Below are positions 17,763-26,016 of a stretch of DNA of 44,375 nucleotides, one piece after another. Source of the stretch: Methanolobus bombayensis (GTDB taxonomy: Archaea > Halobacteriota > Methanosarcinia > Methanosarcinales > Methanosarcinaceae). The notes under the pieces were generated by a model that did no database searches, was not told the DNA's origin, and saw only the letters and a list, made by a program, of their open reading frames with translations. The stretch is taken from assembly GCF_017873415.1 (NCBI RefSeq), contig NZ_JAGGKD010000017.1, positions 1-44,375 on the forward strand, written 5' to 3'. Each line of letters starts with the position of its first letter. The stretch's first letter is position 1. Position numbers and translations under genes: made by a program.

Positions 17763-17860
17763 GGAATGAGGGAGCAGAAGGACATGGAAATGTCCTCCTC
17801 ACGTCCCTCAAATTCCGTGCAGGTTTGTGCTGGTTGGGTACAAACAATTCAAAGAATTCA
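17763..17860 (+). ncRNA. candidate structured RNA or DNA element between divergent genes
   Basis: Three consecutive foldable units lie here. The first is the best: GGAAT plus GAGGGA (17763-17773) pairs with TCCCTC plus, after a 2-nt bulge, ATTCC (17804-17816). Inside it AGGACAT (17779-17785) pairs with ATGTCCT (17790-17796) around a GGAA tetraloop of the GNRA type. Next, GTTTGT (17823-17828) pairs with ACAAAC (17840-17845). Last, AATTC/GAATT form a short stem around 17850. The region lies upstream of both flanking promoters, so it is not simply a leader of either gene. I do not recognise a known RNA family, and which strand is transcribed is unknown. Confidence 0.4.
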
Positions 17861-17882
17861 GATTTATAATAAAACCATTATG

Positions 17883-17908
17883 GCCATCGTTTAAACTGAT
17901 TTATATAT
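17883..17908 (+). promoter_or_regulatory. hdrA promoter: second copy of the 15-nt element followed by TATA box
   Basis: The second copy of GCCATCGTTTAAACT (17883-17897) is followed three bases later by TTATATAT (17901-17908). Transcription would start near 17930, giving a leader of about 105 nt before hdrA. In that leader TGAAGAT (17973-17979) pairs with ATCTTCA (17993-17999). GGGAGC precedes the hdrA ATG. Confidence 0.55.
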
Positions 17909-18036
17909 CCAGGATAGTTTATTACATCCTGCAGGTTAAAGAAACAATAAGTCTCTGATGTTATTGCTATAGTGAAGATCATGCAAAACTATATCTTCAT
18001 CCGGGTCATCATTTCCTGCTATAGGGAGCCAACAAT

Positions 18037-20391
18037 ATGCGAATCGGAGTTTATATCTGCCATTGCGGACTGAATATCGCACATACCATCAATGTTGAAT
18101 CACTCAGGGATAAGATCAGTGAACTAAATGATGTTGCTCTGGTCAAAGACATACAGTTCATGTGTTCCGATTCGGGACAGGATTCCATTGTCCAGGACAT
18201 AACCGACCTTGATCTTAATCATATACTTGTTGCAGCCTGTTCTCCTCATCTGCATGAACAGACATTTAAAAGAGTGCTTGAAAAAGCAGGCCTCAATCCT
18301 TTCATGCTTGAAATGGTCAACATCCGTGAACAGTGCTCCTGGGTCCATATGGATAATCCACAGATGGCAACCCAGAAGGCTTTAGATCTCATAAGAATGG
18401 GGATCGCCAGACTCAAACTGCTGGACCCGTTGCAGCTCAAAAAAGTCCCTGCAAAAAAAGATATACTGATAATCGGTGGCGGTGTAGCTGGAATTGAAGC
18501 AGCTCTCACACTGGCAAATTCCGATCATCATGTAATTATGGTCGAAAAGGAACCCACCATTGGCGGAAAGATGGCACTTCTCAATGAAGTATTTCCAACC
18601 AACGACTGCTCCATCTGTGTACTTGCTCCCAAGATGACAGACGTGAACCAGCACCCGAACATCGATCTAATAACGCTTGCAGAAGTAACTGCTGTAAGCG
18701 GTCCGGTAGGTAATTTCAAGGTTACAGTAACCAGACATCCAAGGTACATTGACGAGGATAAGTGCAAAGGCTGTGTGGACGAATGCGGACGTGTATGTCC
18801 CGTAGAAGTTCCAAACCGATTTGATTCAGGCCTTGGAAAAACCAAAGCCATCAACATACCAATACCGCAGGCAGTTCCACAGGTGGTCTATATTGATAAT
18901 GAATACTGCGTCGGTTGCGGACTCTGCAAACTTGCATGTCCTGCTGATGCAATTGATTATCATCAGAAAGAAGAAAAGCTCGAATTCACTGTGGGAGCGA
19001 TAATACTTTCAACCGGCTACAGTCACTTCGATGCGAGCAGGAAGCCTGAATATGGCTACGGAATCTATCCGGATGTCATCACAAATATGGAACTGGAACG
19101 CCTTCTCAACGCTGCAGGTCCAACAAAAGGCAGGGTACTTTCACCCTCAACACTTAAAGTGCCTGAAAAAGTTTCATTTATCCAGTGTGTCGGTTCCAGA
19201 GATGAACAGGTTGGAAACCCATACTGTTCAAGGGTATGCTGCATGTCCAGCATGAAAAATGCCCAGTTGCTCAAGGAAAGATACCCTGAAGTTGATATTA
19301 CAATTCATTATATCGATGTCCGTGCATCCGGTGAGATGTACGAGGAATATTACATCCGCAGCCAGGAAATGGGAGTCAATTTCGTCCGTGGAAAAGTCGG
19401 AGAAATACTTCAGGATACTGACAGTAAATTGAAACTAAGGTATGAAGACACATTAAGCAGTGAACTTTATGAAGAAAACACAGATCTTGTAGTCCTTGCA
19501 ACAGGAATGGAAAACGTCAAAGATGCTGATAAGATTTCCAGACTTTTAAACCTTACAAGACGTACAGACCGTTTCTTCTCCATCGCACATCCGAAAATGC
19601 GACCTGTTGATTCACATGTAAAAGGAGTATTTATAGCAGGTTGCGCATCCGGTCCTAAGGAGATACAGGTATCCATCGCCCAGGGAAGCGGAGCAGCAGC
19701 AAAGGCAATGCAGTTGCTTTCAAAAGGCGAGCTGGAAATGGACCCACTAAGCGCCCATGTGAATCCAGATAAGTGCATTGGGTGCGGAATTTGCGCTGAC
19801 TCCTGCAAATTCAATAAGATCACAATGGTTGACCACAAGGCAGTGGTTGACGAACTCTCATGCATGGGATGCGGTTCCTGCAGTGCATCATGTCCTGCTG
19901 ATGCCATATGGATGAGAAACAGCACCGATGCACAGATAATAGCTCAGATACATGCTGCAACCGAAATCAGATCTGAATCACCATTGATCGTTGCTTTCCT
20001 ATGTAACTGGTGCAGCTACACATGTGCAGACCTTGCAGGAACTTCAAGGATACAATATCCAACCAACATCCGTGTTATTCGTGTCATGTGCGCGGGACGT
20101 GTTGACCCATCCTTTGTGCTTGAAGCACTGGAAAGAGGAGCAGATGGCGTAATGGTGGCCGGATGTCGTCTTGGAGAGTGTCACTATATTTTCGCGAACT
20201 ATAACGCAAAACAAAGAATGGAAGCCTTAAAAGAAGTCCTTGCTGATGTCGGAATAGACCCCGGACGTCTCAATGTTGAATGGATCTCTGCCTCTGAAGG
20301 TGAAAGGTTTGCCAATTCCATCGAAAGCTTTGTAGACTACCTGAAGAAGATAGGACCTATCGGTTCCGAGCTCAAGGAGGGTGAACAATGA
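18037..20391 (+). CDS. hdrA: Heterodisulfide reductase subunit A fused to an MvhD-like domain
   Basis: The 784-residue protein is HdrA with an added C-terminal domain. The N-terminal GVYICHCGLNI segment is followed by the FAD-binding fold (IIGGGVAGIEAALTLA near residue 146) and the HdrA signature PTIGGKMALLNEVFPTNDCS. Ferredoxin motifs follow near residues 243 (CKGCVDECGRVCP), 292 (CVGCGLCKLACP), 580 (CIGCGICADSC) and 609 (CMGCGSCSASCP). Residues from about 648 match MvhD/FrhD-type [2Fe-2S] proteins (CNWCSYTC, RVMCAGRVDPSFV, GCRLGECHYIFAN). HdrA is the flavin subunit of cytoplasmic heterodisulfide reductases and the site of electron bifurcation in characterised complexes. hdrB and hdrC are not next to it. 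The downstream polyferredoxin overlaps by 4 bases, the arrangement known for HdrA1 of Methanosarcina. Confidence 0.95.
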   Translation: MRIGVYICHCGLNIAHTINVESLRDKISELNDVALVKDIQFMCSDSGQDSIVQDITDLDLNHILVAACSPHLHEQTFKRVLEKAGLNPFMLEMVNIREQCSWVHMDNPQMATQKALDLIRMGIARLKLLDPLQLKKVPAKKDILIIGGGVAGIEAALTLANSDHHVIMVEKEPTIGGKMALLNEVFPTNDCSICVLAPKMTDVNQHPNIDLITLAEVTAVSGPVGNFKVTVTRHPRYIDEDKCKGCVDECGRVCPVEVPNRFDSGLGKTKAINIPIPQAVPQVVYIDNEYCVGCGLCKLACPADAIDYHQKEEKLEFTVGAIILSTGYSHFDASRKPEYGYGIYPDVITNMELERLLNAAGPTKGRVLSPSTLKVPEKVSFIQCVGSRDEQVGNPYCSRVCCMSSMKNAQLLKERYPEVDITIHYIDVRASGEMYEEYYIRSQEMGVNFVRGKVGEILQDTDSKLKLRYEDTLSSELYEENTDLVVLATGMENVKDADKISRLLNLTRRTDRFFSIAHPKMRPVDSHVKGVFIAGCASGPKEIQVSIAQGSGAAAKAMQLLSKGELEMDPLSAHVNPDKCIGCGICADSCKFNKITMVDHKAVVDELSCMGCGSCSASCPADAIWMRNSTDAQIIAQIHAATEIRSESPLIVAFLCNWCSYTCADLAGTSRIQYPTNIRVIRVMCAGRVDPSFVLEALERGADGVMVAGCRLGECHYIFANYNAKQRMEALKEVLADVGIDPGRLNVEWISASEGERFANSIESFVDYLKKIGPIGSELKEGEQ

Positions 20392-21707
20392 GTGAGGAAT
20401 GCAAGGAGGATTCACTCTGTGTTGAGAAGGACATGGATATGGATGGTTCACACTTCATCTACCGCCAGATAAGCAGCAAATCCATAAAGTTCCTTGATTA
20501 TGATTACAAACGATGTGTTGGTTGTGGGATATGTGTTGACCTCTGCCCAACCAAAGCACTGGAACTTGGTCCCATGCAGGAGATTTCCACAGGTCTGGAT
20601 GCTCCTCCTGTGATGATGGACCTTGAAAAATGCACATTCTGCTCCATGTGCGCTAATTTCTGCCCGGTCCATGCTTTCAAAATGACAGAGGAAGGTGAAC
20701 TTCCTGAGAAAGAAGAGTTCCCTACATTCGATTCATTTGTCAGTATGAACGAGAAATGCCTGCCATGTGCACTTTGCAAGGCTGCATGTCCTGAGGAAGC
20801 AATTGAGGTGGAATTTACTTTCCCGAAGAAAGAGGAGATCGCACCATTTAAAGAAGATGCAGAAGGCGAGATAGAGATCGATACCGAGAAATGTAATTTC
20901 TGCGGACTCTGCGCTGAATTCTGTGAAGCCTTCCTCCTTGTAGAAAAGGAGAAAACTCCAACCGACCCGCAGCCATATGATATGCTCCTGGTTGATGAGG
21001 ATAAATGTGATTACTGCGTGCTCTGTCAGGACCTTTGTCCAGAGGATGCCATCAAAGTCAAAGGTGAGAAACGAGGCGAAGCACCAGAGATAAAAGGGAA
21101 CGTCACTGTAGATGATGAAAAATGTACACGTTGCACCTGGTGTCAGGTTGTCTGCCCTTATGATGCGGTTGATATCAAAAAGCAATTTGAGGGCGAGCTA
21201 AATCTCATAGATGTCAACGTTGACAAATGCGACCCACAGGGCTGCCATGGATGTTTTAATGTCTGCCCGTCTCATTTATGGTATGTACCTGAAGAAGGTG
21301 CAAAGATCGCAGCAAAATCTGACTACTGTACCTATTGTGGTGCCTGTGTCAACGCATGTCCCAAGGATGTTATGACAGTTTCCAGAACAAAGGTGAATCA
21401 CACACCAGTTCCTGATTCTCCGTGGGCAGGACAATGGAAGGATGCAATAGATTCCATGGTTACCGGAAAGAGAAAGCATCCTGATGTTTCCAGAACCCTT
21501 GAAGTTGAACCTGAAACTCCCAAGGAGCATTTTGAAGTTGAACTTCCACAGGTTGATGGTTCATTGCTCAAGCTTGCAAAAGAGCGTATTGAAAAAACAA
21601 AACCACTGCTTGATAATGTAAAACTTAGAAAAATGCTTGAGGACAGTTCATCTGAAGAGCTGAAAGAAGAGGTCCGCAAGAGATTCAAAACTGAGAGCGA
21701 ACAATAA
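20388..21707 (+). CDS. Polyferredoxin with eight [4Fe-4S] motifs (FwdF/FmdF-like), partner of HdrA
   Basis: The 439-residue protein contains eight cluster motifs in order: CVGCGICVDLCP, CTFCSMCANFCP, CLPCALCKAACP, CNFCGLCAEFCE, CDYCVLCQDLCP, CTRCTWCQVVCP, a variant CDPQGCHGCFNVCP, and CTYCGACVNACP. This matches the FwdF/FmdF polyferredoxins, which act as electron wires in formylmethanofuran dehydrogenase complexes. A charged tail of about 100 residues without cysteines follows and looks helical. The ATG overlaps the hdrA stop (ATGA), so the two are translationally coupled. A role as electron conduit between HdrA and ferredoxin or formylmethanofuran dehydrogenase is inferred from family and context. 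Confidence 0.92.
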   Translation: MSEECKEDSLCVEKDMDMDGSHFIYRQISSKSIKFLDYDYKRCVGCGICVDLCPTKALELGPMQEISTGLDAPPVMMDLEKCTFCSMCANFCPVHAFKMTEEGELPEKEEFPTFDSFVSMNEKCLPCALCKAACPEEAIEVEFTFPKKEEIAPFKEDAEGEIEIDTEKCNFCGLCAEFCEAFLLVEKEKTPTDPQPYDMLLVDEDKCDYCVLCQDLCPEDAIKVKGEKRGEAPEIKGNVTVDDEKCTRCTWCQVVCPYDAVDIKKQFEGELNLIDVNVDKCDPQGCHGCFNVCPSHLWYVPEEGAKIAAKSDYCTYCGACVNACPKDVMTVSRTKVNHTPVPDSPWAGQWKDAIDSMVTGKRKHPDVSRTLEVEPETPKEHFEVELPQVDGSLLKLAKERIEKTKPLLDNVKLRKMLEDSSSEELKEEVRKRFKTESEQ

Positions 21708-21815
21708 CTATTTACATGCGTGTGTGTTTTCTTGTGTAGATATCCACGGTCAGTTAGTTGAAATAGATCAATTACGACCAATTACAATTATTCATTTATA
21801 TCGGTGAGATCATCC

Positions 21816-23717
21816 ATGAGTGATAAATTCGATTACAGAGAACTTGGCCTGAAATGCGGGCTTGAAATCCACCAGCAACTTGACTCTAAATGTAAGTTGT
21901 TCTGCAACTGTCCGACACAGATCAGAAACATAGAAGAATCAAACCATGAGTTCTTCCGTTATCTACGCCCAACAGCCAGTGAAATGGGAGAAACTGACAG
22001 GGCTGCCCTTGAACAGTCCAAGCTCAGACGTAAGTATATCTATAAGGCATACGACACGACCTGTCTTGTAGAGAACGATGATGAGCCTCCGACAGAGGTT
22101 AATAAGGAAGCTCTTGAGATCGCTCTTAGTATAACTAAACTTTTGAACATGGTTCCTGTGGATCAGGTTCATGTCATGAGGAAGATCGTAGTTGACGGTT
22201 CCAACACATCCGGTTTCCAGAGAACAGCTTTCCTTGCAAAGGATGGTTACCTTGACACATCAGTCGGACCTGTCGGTGTCGGTGTGCTCTGTCTTGAGGA
22301 AGAGGCATGCCAGAAGATCGAAGACCAGGGAGATTCTATATTATACTCTCTTGACCGTCTTGGTATCCCACTTGTTGAGATCGGAACCGACCCTGATATT
22401 ATCTCACCACAGCATGCAAAGGAAACTGCACAGCAGATAGGTATGCTGCTTCGTTCCACAGGAAAGGTCAAACGTGGCCTCGGAACCATACGTCAGGATG
22501 TTAATATTTCAATCGCAAAGGGTGCACGTGTAGAACTGAAAGGTGTGCAGGCACTTGACATGATAGAGACCATTGTTGAGCGTGAGGTCGAACGCCAGGT
22601 AAATCTCCTTGCAATAAGAGACGAATTACTTGAGCGTAGTGCATCCGTATGTGACACTATTTTCGATGTAACAGATATTTTCAGGGAAACAAAATCCAAG
22701 GTCATCAAGAATACCATCAAGAAAGGCAAGGTCTATGCTGTCCTGCTTCGTGGATTTGACAGTTTTGTTGGAAGAGAAGTGCAACCCGGAAGACGTCTTG
22801 GTACTGAATTCTCAGACCGTGCAAAGACATCAGGTGTTGGAGGGATCTTCCACACAGATGAACTTCCTGCTTATGGTGTTAGTGAAGAGGAAGTCCTGGC
22901 AATGCGCACAGAACTTGGTGCAGATGAGAACGATGCTGTAGTAATGGTAGCTGACCGTGAAGTACGTGCAAGAGGAGCCATGGAAAGTGTGATCATCCGT
23001 GCAAAGGAAGCTCTTGAAGGCGTTCCGGAGGAAACCCGCAGGGCACTTCCGGACGGTAATAACTCATACCTGAGACCACTTCCGGGAGCAGCAAGGATGT
23101 ATCCTGAAACCGATGTTCCACAGGTGAATATCTCTTCTGAATACTTCGAATCCGTAGAGATGCCTGAATTGCTCACAGAACGTGCAAAGCGTTTTGAGTC
23201 TGAATTCGGACTTCACAGGGAACTTGCAGAGAAGATAGTCTATTCCACCTATCTCCCTCTCTTTGAAGAGATAATGGAGATACTCGGTGACAATGAGAAT
23301 GTCAATGCAACACTTGTTGTGAGAACTCTTACAGGAACGTTACCAGAACTGAAACGTGATGGTGTTGATATCGATAATCTTGAGGACAAACACTTCATTG
23401 ATGTCTGTACCCTGATAGCAGAAGGAGGAGCAGCAAAGGAAGCCATTGATGGCTTGCTCCGTGCGCTTGCATGTGAACCTGCACTCTGTGCAAAGGATGC
23501 TGCTGAAAAGATGGGACTTGGAAGCCTTGATATGTCCGATGTGGAAAGTATGGTTGAGTCTGTGATAAAAGAGCGCCAGGACTTTGTGAATGAAAAAGGC
23601 ATGGCATCAGTTGGTCCCCTCATGGGAATTGTCATGAAGGAAGTAAGAGGAAAGGTAGACGGCAAGACCTTGAGTGAAATGTTAAAACAAAAGATTAATG
23701 AACATATAAGTGCATAA
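21816..23717 (+). CDS. gatE: Glutamyl-tRNA(Gln) amidotransferase subunit E
   Basis: The protein (633 residues) matches GatE, the archaea-specific subunit that, with GatD, converts Glu-tRNA(Gln) to Gln-tRNA(Gln). Recognisable features are the N-terminal GatB-like fold ([24 protein letters not shown], with cysteines for zinc), [28 protein letters not shown], the AspRS-like insert ([20 protein letters not shown]) and the C-terminal YqeY-like helical domain. The frame extends to a GTG at 21804, but that GTG is part of CGGTGA, a ribosome-binding site 8 bases before ATG 21816, so the ATG is chosen. GatD is not in the window. Confidence 0.96.
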   Translation: MSDKFDYRELGLKCGLEIHQQLDSKCKLFCNCPTQIRNIEESNHEFFRYLRPTASEMGETDRAALEQSKLRRKYIYKAYDTTCLVENDDEPPTEVNKEALEIALSITKLLNMVPVDQVHVMRKIVVDGSNTSGFQRTAFLAKDGYLDTSVGPVGVGVLCLEEEACQKIEDQGDSILYSLDRLGIPLVEIGTDPDIISPQHAKETAQQIGMLLRSTGKVKRGLGTIRQDVNISIAKGARVELKGVQALDMIETIVEREVERQVNLLAIRDELLERSASVCDTIFDVTDIFRETKSKVIKNTIKKGKVYAVLLRGFDSFVGREVQPGRRLGTEFSDRAKTSGVGGIFHTDELPAYGVSEEEVLAMRTELGADENDAVVMVADREVRARGAMESVIIRAKEALEGVPEETRRALPDGNNSYLRPLPGAARMYPETDVPQVNISSEYFESVEMPELLTERAKRFESEFGLHRELAEKIVYSTYLPLFEEIMEILGDNENVNATLVVRTLTGTLPELKRDGVDIDNLEDKHFIDVCTLIAEGGAAKEAIDGLLRALACEPALCAKDAAEKMGLGSLDMSDVESMVESVIKERQDFVNEKGMASVGPLMGIVMKEVRGKVDGKTLSEMLKQKINEHISA

Positions 23718-23727
23718 TATATTTTTG

Positions 23728-24825
23728 ATGTGTGTACTTTTTACTATTCGGTCAAGGAAATTAACAGGCAGGAAGATCATAAGCAAAAAAAGCAGAAATT
23801 TATTCCTGCTCACTTTTTTTATATTATTCATTTCATGTACGGCAGCAGCTCCTGTTATTGAGAGCGATGTACAACTTACGAACACTTCCAATGCCAATCA
23901 CCCTTCATGGAGCCCGGATGGGGAGAAAATTGTTTATGCAGCCAACCAGGCCATATGGATCATGAACAGTGACGGTTCCGGAAAAAAGAAACTTTACGAC
24001 GGCATGGCGTGGGAAGGTGAACCGGTTTTTAATGAAGATGGTTCAAAGATCTATTTTGCAGCCGAGAGCAAAAAGGCATTTTCTGCACGTTACATCAGCA
24101 TCCATGTGATGAACAGCGACGGCAGCGATGGTGTGAAACTTACCGAAACAGCTGATTCACGGAATCCGTCTGTAAGTCAGGATGGGAGCAGAATAGTATA
24201 TGCATCAAGAGAATCCGGAAATTATGATATATGGACCATGTCAACAAACGGGAAGGACAGGGAAAGACTTACTGATGCAGAAGGGGATGAAAGTTCTCCT
24301 GCCTGGAGTCCGGATGGGAACACTATAGTTTATTCCGCAATGGGAGATATTTTTACCATTGGTGTAAATGCCATAAGACCTGTTCAACTTACAGGTGATA
24401 CATATAATAATATAGAACCATCCTACAGTCCGGATGGGAACTCCATTGTCTATTCCTCCAATGTTGGGGGGGATTACGACCTCTGGATATTGAGTGCCGA
24501 TGGAAGTTCACATATGAAACTCACCAGTGACTTTGCAGATGAAAGAGCACCTGAGTGGAGTCCGGATGGAAGTAAAATAGCTTATGCCTCCAACAAAGAT
24601 GGAGAGTTCAATATATGGGTCATGACAGTTGAGAATGGCAGTATCGAGCTTGAGGAAGTTGAAGAAGTCCCGGAAATAAAGGAAAGGGTCATCGACAATC
24701 AGTATGTACTCAAACTGCGGGACTATGCTGCAAACAATCCCAGAGAGTTCATTGGTATAGTTCTTTTGGGATCATTCCTGTTTGTAGTTATGATAGTAGG
24801 TACATTCCTGCGTAAGATATCATAA
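23728..24825 (+). CDS. Membrane-anchored TolB-like (PD40) beta-propeller protein
   Basis: About 365 residues. After a hydrophobic signal or anchor (LFLLTFFILFISCTAAA) come six WD40-like/PD40 blades of the HPSWSPDGEKIVYAAN type, for example SPAWSPDGNTIVYSAMG and APEWSPDGSKIAYASNKDG. The C-terminus has an acidic linker and one membrane helix (FIGIVLLGSFLFVVMIVGTF) with a short RKIS tail. The propeller is therefore probably outside the cell and held by the C-terminal helix. The start is uncertain. The frame opens with GTG 23710 inside gatE, and ATG 23728 has no ribosome-binding site. A TATA-like ATAATATAT at 23714-23722 would start mRNA near 23745, after both. A start in the region 23745-23800 with a rare codon is possible. 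Confidence 0.82.
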   Translation: MCVLFTIRSRKLTGRKIISKKSRNLFLLTFFILFISCTAAAPVIESDVQLTNTSNANHPSWSPDGEKIVYAANQAIWIMNSDGSGKKKLYDGMAWEGEPVFNEDGSKIYFAAESKKAFSARYISIHVMNSDGSDGVKLTETADSRNPSVSQDGSRIVYASRESGNYDIWTMSTNGKDRERLTDAEGDESSPAWSPDGNTIVYSAMGDIFTIGVNAIRPVQLTGDTYNNIEPSYSPDGNSIVYSSNVGGDYDLWILSADGSSHMKLTSDFADERAPEWSPDGSKIAYASNKDGEFNIWVMTVENGSIELEEVEEVPEIKERVIDNQYVLKLRDYAANNPREFIGIVLLGSFLFVVMIVGTFLRKIS

Positions 24826-24918
24826 TCATTAACAACCCGCAATCACTCTCTGCAAAAAATACAAAGGCCATCGCAACGCTTATAGCCTATTCCTTACATG
24901 TATTCGCAGGTTCTTAAG

Positions 24919-26016
24919 ATGAATGCAGTATTAGGATTAGAAGATGGGACAATTATAAAAGGCACTGGTTTTGGTGCCGAAGGTATCGTTTCCGGCGAAC
25001 TTGTTTTCACAACCCAATATACTGGCTATGAGGAGGCACTTACAGACCCTTCATATAAAGGCCAGATTCTTATGTTTACTTATCCTCTCATCGGTAATTA
25101 CGGTGTCAGTGGCAACTGTATGGAATCCGATGGTGTAAAAGCCGAAGGTCTTGTGGTCAGGGAGGCGTGTCCCGAGCCGTCTCACCACATATCTAAAAAG
25201 ACTATTTTTGAGCTTATGGAGGAAGAAGGCAAGCCCGGCATTGCAGGCGTTGACACTCGAATGCTTACCATTAAGACACGTGAACACGGAACAATGCGTG
25301 CAGCCCTCATCAATGGCAGTGATGACGGTGAGGAAGCAGTAAGACTTGCCCGTGCACAGAAGAGCATTTCCGAGATAGATTATATGTCTCAGGTAACATG
25401 TCCTGAACCCTTTAAACTTGAAAGTCCAAGCAGAGATCCCAATAACCCTATCAATGTGGTCCTGATAGATTGCGGCCGCAAGTTGAGTATTGAAAGGAGT
25501 CTGATGGCAAGGGGAATGGATGTAACGGTAGTACCCGGGAATTCATCAATTTCCACAATCGAGTCATATGATCCGGACCTTCTCTTTATCTCTAATGGTC
25601 CCGGAGACCCATTGCAGGCTCAGGATGCAATTTCTGCGGTAAAAAACTTTACAGGTGAACTTCCGGTAGTTGGAATTTGTCTGGGTCACCAGATAATCTC
25701 CCTTGCACTTGGAGCAGAAACATATAAAATGAAGTTCGGACACAGGGGGGCGAACCAGCCTGTAAAGGACCTTGAAACAGGAGTAGTGCATATTACATCC
25801 CAGAATCACGGCTTTGCCGTTGATGCTGATTCTTTTGAGGAGGCTGAGGTGACTGTAACCCAGTATAATACTAATGACAGAACAGTGGAAGGTATCGAAC
25901 ACAAATACCTCGATATGTTCAGTGTCCAGTACCATCCGGATGCACATCCGGGACCAATGGATTCTGAAAAACTGTTCTTTGACAGGGTTCTCAAACTTGC
26001 AGGAGGTAAGAAATAA
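24919..26016 (+). CDS. carA: Carbamoyl-phosphate synthase small (glutaminase) subunit
   Basis: The protein (365 residues) has the CarA N-terminal domain ([40 protein letters not shown]) and a class I glutamine amidotransferase domain. The nucleophile cysteine is in [16 protein letters not shown], with substrate motif SNGPGDP and catalytic HPDAHPGP. It hydrolyses glutamine to ammonia for carbamoyl phosphate synthesis, serving arginine and pyrimidine pathways. The frame also has an ATG at 24898, but a TATA-like CTTATAG near 24878-24884 would start the mRNA near 24905, and AGGTT precedes ATG 24919, so the internal ATG is preferred. carB overlaps by one base. Confidence 0.97.
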   Translation: MNAVLGLEDGTIIKGTGFGAEGIVSGELVFTTQYTGYEEALTDPSYKGQILMFTYPLIGNYGVSGNCMESDGVKAEGLVVREACPEPSHHISKKTIFELMEEEGKPGIAGVDTRMLTIKTREHGTMRAALINGSDDGEEAVRLARAQKSISEIDYMSQVTCPEPFKLESPSRDPNNPINVVLIDCGRKLSIERSLMARGMDVTVVPGNSSISTIESYDPDLLFISNGPGDPLQAQDAISAVKNFTGELPVVGICLGHQIISLALGAETYKMKFGHRGANQPVKDLETGVVHITSQNHGFAVDADSFEEAEVTVTQYNTNDRTVEGIEHKYLDMFSVQYHPDAHPGPMDSEKLFFDRVLKLAGGKK

